DNA of 64,000 nt from CAWCVR01 sp963799105. GTDB lineage: Bacteria; Acidobacteriota; Terriglobia; Bryobacterales; Bryobacteraceae. The notes under the pieces are model-generated. The model had not been told where the DNA came from. It ran no database searches and worked only from the letters and a program-made list of their open reading frames with translations. Position 1 is the first letter of the stretch. Each line of letters starts with the position of its first letter. The DNA lies in contig CAWCVR010000009.1 of NCBI GenBank assembly GCA_963799105.1, positions 18,451 to 82,450 on the forward strand. Direction: 5' to 3'. Positions 44,001 to 52,804 of the stretch are shown in pieces. The position numbers were made by a program, and so were the translations under genes.

Positions 44001-45949
44001 CCGCTGGGGAGCTGGCCGTGGGGTCGGCGACTTGGTCGAATCCGGGGAACTGGTCTGGCGTGAGATGGATTGTCCCGGCGGTGCCCAGCTCAAGCGGGTT
44101 AGCGGACGTGTTCGCGTTCCAGAACGACGGGACGGTGCAAGCCATCACCAGCGACGGGACGACGGCTTGGACGGCGGACGTGAGTCAGGGATACTACCTG
44201 TACCCCGGTCATATTCTCCCGGATTTCCAAGGTGGCTTGGTCGCCACGGGGTACAACTCGATCTGGAAGCTGGACGGGATTACCGGGCAACCCTACCCGG
44301 CCTACACATTCGACGGAGAGCCGGGTAACTACCCGCCCGTGGCCGTCCATACCGACGGCACCATCTTCACCGTTCTGAGCAGATGGGAGTCCGGCGATAT
44401 GGACACCGATTCGGTGATTGGCATCGATCCCACCACGGGCACGCGGAAATTCAGCGTGTCACCCCAGATCGTGGGAGGCGAGGTAGGTAACGCCGGGACC
44501 GCCCGTGGCCCAGTGCTGGCTCTGATCGTCGCTGGGGACGGCTATCTCTACGCGCCATACGCGTACCGGGAGTATGTGCAACCCAACGTCCCGGGCGGCG
44601 TGATCGGCCACCTCCGGATGCTGCGGATAGGCACCGACGGAACGTCGGAAGATTTCAGTGTCTACGATTGGGCGGCGATGGAGGATGACTACGTGTTGTG
44701 GCTGGGCGGCATCATCACGAACGCCGGCCAGGGAACGGTGCTGACCTTTGAGACCGACGAGAACCGAGGGTACTTTCAATGGATGGCGACAACGACGGGC
44801 AAGAGCGTGAGCCTGGTCAGCGCGCCGCAGGATCCCAGCAGCGTCGAGAACGGGATCAAGCCCGTGCTGCAGGCGCAGGACGGTTCGTTTGTAGGCGAGG
44901 TTCCGCTGCCGGACAGTTACTATTACGACATGGTGGCTTTCGACGCGACCGGGAAGGTGCGCTGGATCGTGCCCAACGAACAGCCGCACATCGCAACCGC
45001 GGATGGGGGAGTGATCGGGGCGTCGGGGATTACGTACGATGCGAACGGGAATGCAACGGGGCAGATGAACTTGTACACGCAGTCGTGGAGAGGGATCGAA
45101 TACTCCGGCCAGGGCGCTGTGCAATCCGTTGAGGGATCCCTGATTCTCGAGGACGACGCCAGCTTCTGGCCGACGGCCGGGGGCAACCCTTCGGGGAACG
45201 GGACCGCGTTCGTGCAGTGCCCCTGCCTGCTACAATCATCGGCGGATTCCGGATCGTCAGGCGACATCCGGAAGTTAGAGGCCGCGGCAGCAGGACCGCC
45301 GCAGCAGCAGCTTTCGACCCCGCCAGGACCGCCCTCCTACGTTCTGCTGGTCGGCGATCCGGGCCTCAATACGGTGGACTGCGCAACAAATATCCAGCAC
45401 TGCCACAACATGGGGCAGATCTTTGTGGCGACCGCCCAAACGATGGCAAATCAGCTAAATAACCAGGGGAACCTTGCGTACCCACCAATAAGAGTGTCAA
45501 CGGTTCAGGATTTCGAAGCGGGCTTGACCCAGAACGGCAGCATAACGGGCGGTGTCGTATACGTCGGGCACGGGGGCGCCATTCGATTCCCCTCGGGTCT
45601 GGAACTCTCTGCCCTGGCGCCCGGGGAGCAACCCGGACCGGACACGAACATCTCCGCCCAAAACGTCCAGAGTCTCTCCAACGCACAACTTGGGCCGCAC
45701 GCAGTAATGAAGCTGTGGGCATGCGATGCTGGCAAGGGGGGCAGGAACTCGGTCGCCCAGTCGATAGCCAACCAACTGCAGATAGTGGTCTACGCGCCGG
45801 TGATGGGTGTCTATTTCAGTAACGATCCGAACGTCAAAGCGCCGGATGGGACGAAACTTCCGGTTCCGAACGTCTCCTTGCCGGTGTACCCGATTCAGCA
45901 GTTCGGCAATCCGTTGGTACCGTTCTGTCCCGGAATGCTGTGCCGATAG
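41037..45949 (+). pseudogene. Giant secreted IPT/TIG-repeat protein with propeller core and His/Cys tip; one-base frameshift near its start
   Basis: The reconstructed product is about 1637 residues. A signal peptide (GWWLIGWLLAGPVGAQP) leads about ten tandem IPT/TIG Ig-like repeats of 80-89 residues (41190-43761; seven close copies with SVTVVSATQITATLTIAA). A Big2-like segment and a PQQ/NHL-like propeller core follow (about 43780-45060). The C-terminal tip has VVYVGHGGAI and VMKLWACDAGKGGRNSVAQS, the His and Cys boxes of clan CD (C80/CHAT/caspase-like) domains. The first piece is in one frame to 41699 and the rest in another; repeat 1 has five G at 41667-41671 where repeat 2 has six. It could be a pseudogene, a phase-variable gene or a sequence error. 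TTG 41037 is the likely start; GTG 41004 and ATG 40962 are in frame. Confidence 0.75.
43690..45060 (+). repeat. Near-identical 1.37-kb direct repeat, copy 1 (propeller core)
   Basis: Matches 46984-48354 at a constant offset of 3294 bp with no gaps and only a handful of substitutions. Identity drops sharply on both sides: to the left inside the last IPT repeat and to the right at the start of the tip domain. Confidence 0.85.
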
Positions 45950-46006
45950 GTTGGCTCCAGGCGTTCAGGCGGCGCGGTGGGCGAAACAGGCAAAAAAGGA
46001 GGTTGA

Positions 46007-46645
46007 ATGACAGGGATTTCCGGGCCCTCGATGCGGAGAGGGCTTTCGACGCCGACTCGCGCGGCCATCTTCTCGGCTCTTGCGCTCTGCTCGTTTGCGC
46101 AATCAAGCGCCGAGCGGGGAGGGTCTCCCAAGGAGGTCGTGGAGTTGTTCCTCAAGGCGGATGCCACTGGCGAGCGGCTCACGATCGAGGGTCAGAGGAG
46201 GGCGGCCGCGTTCTTTGAACGGCCTTCCCCCGTTTCTAGGAGTCAGACTCTGACCGTTGGCACGTGCGAGATGACGGGGCAAGTTATTGTCACAGGAGAC
46301 CGGGCTGAGGTTTGGACCGAGGGGGATCTGTGGGGAACGATAGATCCAACGGCACGGTTTAGCCCGTCGGTTCCTGGACCCGATGGACGCTCAGCCGGTC
46401 CGGTCCTCTTACGGTGCCAGTTCATTCTTGTCTTTTCCGACACCTACTGGGAGCTTGCGCCGGATGGGTTATCGCTCAAACAAACTAAAGGGAAAGCTGC
46501 TTGGCGAATCGAGAGCACTAACTGGGGGCCACAGCTATCGCTGGCGACTGCAGTTCGGTACCTTACGGGGCTGAGAGACAAGTCGGGCGACCCAGCCGTT
46601 CGGAAGAACGCGGAGAAATCCCTCGCTGAACTCAGGGGCCTTTGA
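46007..46645 (+). CDS. Small secreted protein A of the IPT locus, candidate partner or immunity protein
   Basis: 212 residues; ATG 46007 has a strong AAGGAGG. The N-terminus (RRGLSTPTRAAIFSALALCS, then FAQSSA) is a signal peptide. Its start (VVELFLKADATGERLTIEGQ) and end (ATAVRYLTGLRDKSGDPAVR, then KNAEKSLAELRGL) are clearly homologous to the protein at 50783-51343, while the middle differs. The gene lies between the main IPT gene and its orphan cassette, the place where immunity genes sit in polymorphic toxin loci. There is no recognisable enzyme motif. The adjacent cassette is in the same frame, separated only by this gene's stop. Confidence 0.75.
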   Translation: MTGISGPSMRRGLSTPTRAAIFSALALCSFAQSSAERGGSPKEVVELFLKADATGERLTIEGQRRAAAFFERPSPVSRSQTLTVGTCEMTGQVIVTGDRAEVWTEGDLWGTIDPTARFSPSVPGPDGRSAGPVLLRCQFILVFSDTYWELAPDGLSLKQTKGKAAWRIESTNWGPQLSLATAVRYLTGLRDKSGDPAVRKNAEKSLAELRGL

Positions 46646-46771
46646 TTTCGTGCGCGACCTGCCGGGGCGGACCGAGCGCCTGGAGCAAAAAGCGGGAAGC
46701 CACGGGACGGACGGGCCGTAATCCTAATCGTCGCCCTCCTGGGCGCCAGCGCGGCTTCCGGCAACGCGCAG

Positions 46772-49189
46772 GTGTTGCAGGGCGGCGTCATGAGCAACGC
46801 GGTACCATTCACCGTGAATACGCCGCAGCTCGCGAGCATCAGCCCAACCTCGGGCGTGGCGGGCACCGCGGTCACGTTTACCGGATCGGGCTTCGGGGCG
46901 TCGCCGGGCGTGGTTTGGCTGGGCAGCATGGCGGGACAGGTGGTGAGCTGGACGGACGCGCAGGTAGTCGCCACTGTCGCCCCCACCGCGGTGAGCGGCA
47001 TCGCGCGGGTTCAATCGGGCGGCGGGCTGTGGAGCAACGCGCTTGGCTTTGCGGTTCCGCCGCCGGGCGGCAACGCCATGACGTTGCTGCCCAGCCCGCT
47101 GAACATGGTAGTGGGGGACACGCATACGATCCAGGCGTTGAGCGCGGCCGGGCAATCGGTTACGGGACTGATCTGGACATCGAGCAACCCGGCGGTGGTG
47201 AGCCTGTCGGCCAGCGACCCGCCAATACTGACAGCCCTCGCCGCGGGGCATGTTACGATCGCGGCGGGCACGGCGTCGGCCGATGTGACGGTTTCCGCTG
47301 GGGAGCTGGCCGTGGGGTCGGCGACTTGGTCGAATCCGGGGAACTGGTCTGGCGTGAGATGGATTGTCCCGGCGGTGCCCAGCTCAAGCGGGTTAGCGGA
47401 CGTGTTCGCGTTCCAGAACGACGGGACGGTGCAAGCCATCACCAGCGACGGGACGACGGCTTGGACGGCGGACGTGAGTCAGGGATACTACCTGTACCCC
47501 GGTCATATTCTCCCGGATTTCCAAGGTGGCTTGGTCGCCACGGGGTACAACTCGATCTGGAAGCTGGACGGGATTACCGGGCAACCCTACCCGGCCTACA
47601 CATTCGACGGAGAGCCGGGTAACTACCCGCCCGTGGCCGTCCATACCGACGGCACCATCTTCACCGTTCTGAGCAGATGGGAGTCCGGCGATATGGACAC
47701 CGATTCGGTGATTGGCATCGATCCCACCACGGGCACGCGGAAATTCAGCGTGTCACCCCAGATCGTGGGAGGCGAGGTAGGTAACGCCGGGACCGCCCGT
47801 GGCCCAGTGCTGGCTCTGATCGTCGCTGGGGACGGCTATCTCTACGCGCCATACGCGTACCGGGAGTATGTGCAACCCAACGTCCCGGGCGGCGTGATCG
47901 GCCACCTCCGGATGCTGCGGATAAGCACCGACGGAACGTCGGAAGATTTCAGTGTCTACGATTGGGCGGCGATGGAGGATGACTACGTGTTGTGGCTGGG
48001 CGGCATCATCACGAACGCCGGCCAGGGAACGGTGCTGACCTTTGAGACCGACGAGAACCGAGGGTACTTTCAATGGATGGCGACAACGACGGGCAAGAGC
48101 GTGAGCCTGGTCAGCGCGCCGCAGGATCCCAGCAGCGTCGAGAACGGGATCAAGCCCGTGCTGCAGGCGCAGGACGGTTCGTTTGTAGGCGAGGTTCCGC
48201 TGCCGGACAGTTACTATTACGACATGGTGGCCTTCGACGCGACCGGGAAGGTGCGCTGGATCGTGCCCAACGAACAGCCGCACATCGCAACGGACGATGG
48301 GGGAGTGATCGGGGCGTCGGGGATTACGTACGATTCGAACGGGAACGCGACGGGGCAGGTGGGCAGCCTGCCTACCCAGTCGTGGCCAGGGGACCAGTAC
48401 CAGGTACAGGGCGCGGTGGAATCTGTCTTGGCGCCGCTGCTGTTTGAGGCCGGCGCCAGCTACTGGCCAACGGTCGGAGGCAACCTGTCCGGCACCGGTA
48501 CTGCGTATCTGCCGTGCCCATGCCTGCTGCAATCGACGGCGACGCCAGCGGTGCCGACGTCGCCCTCGATGAAGGCCTACCGAGGCAGAGACCTTGTGAA
48601 CAAGACATACTTGGTGATGGCAGGCGACCCTGGGAGGAACTGGGGTCCGGGTCACGACTGGAATGTCGGGGGGCTGTTCAATCTCGCCGCCGAAACGTTG
48701 GCATCAAGTTTGACCCAATCTGGGTGTAACACGGTCATAAACCAAAGGATATCATCGTTTTCGGATTTCAATTCTGCGTTGACCACAAACGGGCCGATAG
48801 ACGGGAGCGTAACCTATTTCGGGCACGGCGGAGGGGACAGCCACAACCCCAGTAACCCCGCACTTTTTCCTGGCCAGAACGCGGGTGACGCAAACAACGT
48901 CTCTGTTATCAATGTTGGCGGCCTCTCGAACGCGCAGCTGGGTCCAGACGTCACCATTACTCTCAACGCCTGCCACGCTGGACTTGGCGGAAGGAGGTCA
49001 ATCGCGCAGTTGATCGCAAATCAGTTGCGGAGACTGGTTCTTGCCTACCCGGTAGACATGTATTTCAGTTCGGACCCAGCTCCCAGGATATGGAAGGAAG
49101 GGATGCAGTCGCCAACCGGAGTACCGGCCTATATGGTTCCGAACGCGGACGGGATGCAGCCGACGCGGTTTATCCCGCGTGTGAACTGA
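46772..49189 (+). CDS. Orphan IPT-core-tip cassette with a different His/Cys tip
   Basis: 805 residues if read from GTG 46772. It holds part of one IPT repeat, one whole IPT repeat, the Big2-like segment and the propeller core almost identical to the main gene. From about 48357 a different tip follows. The tip keeps SVTYFGHGGGDS and TITLNACHAGLGGRRSIAQL, so the His/Cys boxes are conserved although the rest is only distantly similar. There is no signal peptide and no good ribosome site. The frame is open back to 46646, just after the stop of protein A, and that stretch encodes a hydrophobic VILIVALLGASAASGNAQ without a start codon. It looks like a reserve cassette rather than an expressed gene. 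Confidence 0.75.
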   Translation: MLQGGVMSNAVPFTVNTPQLASISPTSGVAGTAVTFTGSGFGASPGVVWLGSMAGQVVSWTDAQVVATVAPTAVSGIARVQSGGGLWSNALGFAVPPPGGNAMTLLPSPLNMVVGDTHTIQALSAAGQSVTGLIWTSSNPAVVSLSASDPPILTALAAGHVTIAAGTASADVTVSAGELAVGSATWSNPGNWSGVRWIVPAVPSSSGLADVFAFQNDGTVQAITSDGTTAWTADVSQGYYLYPGHILPDFQGGLVATGYNSIWKLDGITGQPYPAYTFDGEPGNYPPVAVHTDGTIFTVLSRWESGDMDTDSVIGIDPTTGTRKFSVSPQIVGGEVGNAGTARGPVLALIVAGDGYLYAPYAYREYVQPNVPGGVIGHLRMLRISTDGTSEDFSVYDWAAMEDDYVLWLGGIITNAGQGTVLTFETDENRGYFQWMATTTGKSVSLVSAPQDPSSVENGIKPVLQAQDGSFVGEVPLPDSYYYDMVAFDATGKVRWIVPNEQPHIATDDGGVIGASGITYDSNGNATGQVGSLPTQSWPGDQYQVQGAVESVLAPLLFEAGASYWPTVGGNLSGTGTAYLPCPCLLQSTATPAVPTSPSMKAYRGRDLVNKTYLVMAGDPGRNWGPGHDWNVGGLFNLAAETLASSLTQSGCNTVINQRISSFSDFNSALTTNGPIDGSVTYFGHGGGDSHNPSNPALFPGQNAGDANNVSVINVGGLSNAQLGPDVTITLNACHAGLGGRRSIAQLIANQLRRLVLAYPVDMYFSSDPAPRIWKEGMQSPTGVPAYMVPNADGMQPTRFIPRVN
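46984..48354 (+). repeat. Near-identical 1.37-kb direct repeat, copy 2
   Basis: Partner of 43690-45060. The differences noticed include one in the second half of the core (AGGCACC versus AAGCACC) and changes close to the right end. Confidence 0.85.
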
Positions 49190-49319
49190 GACCCGGGGCT
49201 GTCTGGCCCCGATGGGACTGAAAGGAGACCATGTGATCGCACGCCTACGCTGGGAGATCAATCGAAGCGCGGCCGAACCTGAAACGGGGGTTCCGCCCGG
49301 GGGAGCCTCGAGAGGAGCG

Positions 49320-50465
49320 ATGACCCCGGCCCGGTGTGCCACGACCGTTCTGGCCAGCCTGATTCTTGGCGGGGCGATGGCCGCCTGCGCTGGGGGGCCG
49401 GCAGAGCCACGGAGACCGAGTACTGACCCCCGTCAGGCCGCCCGGAAAAGCGACAGCGGGCCCTCCCAGGCCCCGGTCGGGCGGGAGCCCGATGATTGGG
49501 GGAGGGACAAGGGCCGCCCGGTAGCAGCCTCCCCCGCTCCGCCTACGGCGACCGGACAACGGTCGGCGAGCAGCTTGAGGGACCCTGCCGCCGGGCGCGT
49601 GGGTGCCCGTGAAGCGCTCATTGAGGCGGCGCGGTCCGGCGATGCCGCGCTCGTGGCGTCGCTGCTGGCGCCGGGAGCGGACCTTAGGACTCTGAACGGG
49701 GCGCTGCTTGCCGCCTCCGGGTCGGCCCCTGCGGTCGAGGACGGCCCACCCTGGAAGGCGGAAGAGACGCAGGAACTCAGCTACGCCCAGACCGCTAGGC
49801 TGCTGCTTGGAAGAGGGGCCGGTCTCGAGGCCCGAAGCGAAGGCGGCCGCACGCCGCTGATTTTGGCCGCGGGCCATGGCGAAACCGGTGTGGTGAAGCT
49901 GCTGCTCACTAGAGGCGCCAACATCGAGGCGGCGGACGATGGCGGTCGGACTGCGCTGATCGCTGCGGCGTGCAGTTGCCCCGCGGCAACCCCGCCCGAC
50001 ACCCACGAGTCGGTGCGGCTCCTGTTGGAGAGCGGAGCCCATCTTGAAGCGAGGGACAAGCAGGGCGGCACTGCGCTGATGGCGGCCGCGGCTTGGGGAC
50101 GGACCTGGAACGCGCGGCTGCTCCTTGACAAGGGATCTCGGATCGAGGCTAGGGACAACTCCGGAAACACCGCGCTCCTCATCTCCGCGTTGGGGAGTGG
50201 GTACCCAAAGGCCGAGGTCGCTCAACTGCTCGCCGCGAGAGGCGCCGACATCGAGGCAAGGAACGGCAACGGCGACACGGCGCTAATTCTGGCCGCATCG
50301 ACCGACGGGTATGAGAATGCCAAGATCGTCAGGATGCTGCTGGACCGAGGGGCCGATGCTCGGGTCAGAAACAAGCAGGGACACACTGCACTGGACCTGG
50401 CTGCCGGGAAGGGCCGAACCGGGATTGTCTCGCTCCTAGAGGCGGCCATGGCGAACCCGCGCTGA
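49320..50465 (+). CDS. Ankyrin-repeat lipoprotein of the IPT locus
   Basis: 381 residues from ATG 49320. TTVLASLILGGAMAAC gives a lipobox, so the protein is probably anchored on the periplasmic side. A Pro/Arg-rich linker is followed by about seven ankyrin repeats (for example GGRTPLILAAGHGETGVVKL and NGNGDTALILAASTDGYENA) to the C-terminus. Ankyrin proteins serve as immunity proteins in several polymorphic toxin systems, and this gene follows the second His/Cys tip directly, but a role here is inference. GTG 49233, with a good AAAGGAG upstream, is an alternative start that would bury the lipobox about 50 residues in. Confidence 0.8.
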   Translation: MTPARCATTVLASLILGGAMAACAGGPAEPRRPSTDPRQAARKSDSGPSQAPVGREPDDWGRDKGRPVAASPAPPTATGQRSASSLRDPAAGRVGAREALIEAARSGDAALVASLLAPGADLRTLNGALLAASGSAPAVEDGPPWKAEETQELSYAQTARLLLGRGAGLEARSEGGRTPLILAAGHGETGVVKLLLTRGANIEAADDGGRTALIAAACSCPAATPPDTHESVRLLLESGAHLEARDKQGGTALMAAAAWGRTWNARLLLDKGSRIEARDNSGNTALLISALGSGYPKAEVAQLLAARGADIEARNGNGDTALILAASTDGYENAKIVRMLLDRGADARVRNKQGHTALDLAAGKGRTGIVSLLEAAMANPR

Positions 50466-50536
50466 CCTGGCTGGGTCTCCACACGGTAGCGATTCCCGTC
50501 GATTCCGCCCTTATGGCGGGGTGGAATGATCGAGCG

Positions 50537-50762
50537 CGGCCCGGGTGGAGCAGAGCGGCGCATGGTCCAATGCCGTGCCGTTCAGCGTGATTACCCCGGC
50601 GATTTCGACCGTTGCGCCAACCATCGGCCTGCCAGGCGCCTCGGTGACGATTGCCGGCTCCGGCTTCGGCACGGCGCAGGGCACCGGCCAGGTATGGCTG
50701 GGAACGGCCGCGGGCGTGGTGCAAAGCTGGAGCGACACCCTGATCGTGGCCCGCGTGGGCAC
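50537..50762 (+). pseudogene. Isolated single IPT-repeat fragment
   Basis: About 225 bp closely matching 43232-43458 of the main gene (NAVPFSVITPAISTVAPTIG and VWLGTAAGVVQSWSDTLIVA). Similarity begins and ends abruptly; just after it come AAAGGAG and the start of small secreted protein B. It has no start signal of its own and seems to be a leftover cassette end. Confidence 0.75.
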
Positions 50763-50782
50763 CGAAAGGAGACAGTACTATC

Positions 50783-51343
50783 ATGCATCATGCGTTCATG
50801 ATCAGGACCCTCGCCGCCATCGGGCTATTGGCTGCTACAGGCGGCCGAGTGCTCTCTCAGACGCCTTCGGCCGCGGACGTTTTCGCGCGTTTCTGCGAAC
50901 TCGATTCGCAAGGCGCGCAACTGACCCGAGATGGCTGGCAGAAGATAGCAGCTCTGTTCGTTGACCCTGGGACACCCCGGCGCGGCAGAATCATCGTTAC
51001 TGACGACAGGGGTGGCCCGCTCCTCCCAGCGCCGGAAGGGAGAAAGATCGGCGTCGGCAGGTTGTACATCCTGTTCGGGCAGATCGAACTTCCACGGGTT
51101 CGCTTTTCCGCCGTGGACGGGCTCCCGCCTGGGGCCAAGATAAAAGAGGAAGGCCTCTATGTGGTGAAAATATCAGGTCCCGGCGGGACGGAGGAGTGGC
51201 GAATCGAGGGTCCGGTACCCGAGCCCCACCTTACTGTCATTGCGGCCATCCGTTACGTTACAGAGGTCCGAGCCAGTACGAAAGACGCCGCCATCAGGAA
51301 GAACGCCGATGAAACGCTCGCTGCCCTGAAGCGCTTCCGTTAA
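50783..51343 (+). CDS. Small secreted protein B of the IPT locus, paralogue of protein A
   Basis: 186 residues from ATG 50783, AAAGGAG about 12 bases upstream. A signal peptide (IRTLAAIGLLAATGGRVLSQ) is followed by AADVFARFCELDSQGAQLTR and a C-terminal AAIRYVTEVRASTKDAAIRK plus NADETLAALKRFR, both matching protein A (46007-46645). The central part, which differs, is beta-rich (VGRLYILFGQIELPRV, EEGLYVVKISG). It follows an IPT fragment just as protein A follows the main gene. A partner or immunity role is inferred from position and signal peptide. Confidence 0.75.
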   Translation: MHHAFMIRTLAAIGLLAATGGRVLSQTPSAADVFARFCELDSQGAQLTRDGWQKIAALFVDPGTPRRGRIIVTDDRGGPLLPAPEGRKIGVGRLYILFGQIELPRVRFSAVDGLPPGAKIKEEGLYVVKISGPGGTEEWRIEGPVPEPHLTVIAAIRYVTEVRASTKDAAIRKNADETLAALKRFR

Positions 51344-51504
51344 CGTCAAACGGAGAACGCAGAATGCAGGCTGCCAGGTGCGAGACGCGCCAGCCAATCT
51401 GGGTGACAACGATAGCGGTTTCCTACGAGCATGATCCGTACACGCGCCTCGGAACCGAGCCGGCGGGCGGAGATCGCGCTTCTTGAGTATTCAGTTTCTC
51501 CGAG

Positions 51505-51715
51505 TGGGCTCTTCGGTGACGATCGCGGGCAGCGGCTTCGGGCGGGGCCGGGACATCGGCGGTACGGTGACGTTCAACGGGACCAGCGGGGGCATCGGAC
51601 AGACGCTGTGTGGCTGGGCGCCACCCCCGCCTCAGTCGTGAACTGGAGCGAGACCCCGATCCTGGCCACAATCGCGTCCGGTGCCGCGGTCTTCACCGCG
51701 ATCACCCCGCCTTGC
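51505..51715 (+). pseudogene. Decayed IPT-repeat remnant
   Basis: Pieces of an IPT repeat are recognisable in more than one frame: SVTIAGSGFGRGRDIGGTVT, then VWLGATPASVVNWSETPILA. Compare ISGSGFGLGRGAGAVWLGTT in the main gene. It is the fourth and most eroded trace of the repeat in the locus and marks its right boundary. The rest of 51344-51780 shows nothing. Confidence 0.6.
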
Positions 51716-51780
51716 ATCCCCACCCGCCGCCCCGATATACTTCTGGGGGTGCACCGCGCCAGGATTGCAGGAGGAAGATA

Positions 51781-52255
51781 ATGTCTACCCGCAGGTTACA
51801 GTTTGCCCTACTCGCGTCGCTCGGAACGCTGGCGGTTGCCGGCCAGCTTTCCCAGGTTTCGCAGCAGGTCCCTTCGGCCCCGCGGGACGGCCAGGTGCGG
51901 GTTTACGTGTACCGCACCTCTGGAATCCTGGAGAAGGAGTTCCGGCCGTCGGTTTATGTCGATGAGACGGCCGCCGCCCAGTTGCAGGCCGGGCGGAACG
52001 TCATCCTGGCGTTGCAGCCGGGAACGCACATCTTCCGGTCCAGCGACAAGAAGGAGCCGGTCTCGCTCGATCTGAAGCAGGGAGAGCGGTACTTCGTGCG
52101 GATCGAACGTCTCCCTGGTGGCCCTGAAGGGACATGGGAAAGTCGTCCTGGTGCTTCCCGAACAGGGTGCGGCCGAGTATGCCCAGACCAAGCCGGCGGA
52201 CAAGAAGATGGTGAAGGGCCGGACCCTGATCGCGCCCGAGTTCACGGCCAAGTAG
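51781..52255 (+). pseudogene. DUF2846-like secreted protein with a frameshift
   Basis: ATG 51781 follows a strong AGGAGGAAG. The first frame encodes a signal peptide and VRVYVYRTSGILEKEFRPSV, then NVILALQPGTHIFRSSDKKE, the pattern of DUF2846-type proteins. After about 52107 that frame becomes Gly/Arg-rich nonsense, while another frame continues sensibly (SLVALKGHGKVVLVLPEQGA) to APEFTAK and TAG at 52253-52255. A single inserted base around 52107-52112 explains it; a sequence error is possible. An intact protein would have about 157 residues. Confidence 0.65.
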
Positions 52256-52342
52256 CGCCGCAAGCCAACCCCGGGAACGCGATCGGGCATGCCCCGGTCC
52301 TCGGCCGGCACCCCCGGGATTCCGCGCGCACCCACCCCGCCG

Positions 52343-52804
52343 CTATCGCTGGCTTTCGGCCAGCGCCGCCGCCAATTGCTCGCGGGTGCTCTGCAGGCGG
52401 TCGGCAACCATCCGGAACATGCGCTCGAAGAAGGCGCACCCGAAGTAGGGGTTGGCCTCGCAGGCGCGGCGGAGAGTGGCGATCTCGAAGGAGAGCGCGC
52501 GGACGGGTTCCAGGGCGCGGGCCTGAAACTGGCGCGTCTGGCTCAGTACGGCCGACCAGCCCAGATCCTCGCCGGCGTACAGCACCTGGATGCGCACGTT
52601 GCGGCCGGCCACCACCGCGTCCAGAGCCACCCGGCCCGAGAGGATCACGTAGAACAGCTTGGCTTCGTCGTCTTCGTGGAAGATGATTTCGTCCTTGGCG
52701 AACTGGACCTCGGTGCCCAGGGTTAACAGTTTGTCCATGTGGCGGGCGCGGAATTCTTCGAAAAATGGGAGCCCGTGGAGACTTGCGCTGGTGTCGGGTG
52801 TCAT
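52343..52804 (-). CDS. Cyclic-nucleotide-binding domain protein divergent from the hydrogenase operon
   Basis: 153 residues; ATG 52804 has AAGGAG eight bases upstream. The cNMP-binding beta-roll is clear (FAKDEIIFHEDDEAKLFYVI, then LSGRVALDAVVAGRNVRIQV), but no HTH follows, so it is a CRP-type sensor without its own DNA-binding domain. The phosphate-binding cassette region (AGEDLGWSAVLSQTRQFQAR) has the Gly-Glu pair but not a full R-A-A-T end. Its divergent placement next to hydB suggests a regulatory or accessory role for the hydrogenase. That link is inferred. Confidence 0.8.
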   Translation of the reverse strand: MTPDTSASLHGLPFFEEFRARHMDKLLTLGTEVQFAKDEIIFHEDDEAKLFYVILSGRVALDAVVAGRNVRIQVLYAGEDLGWSAVLSQTRQFQARALEPVRALSFEIATLRRACEANPYFGCAFFERMFRMVADRLQSTREQLAAALAESQR

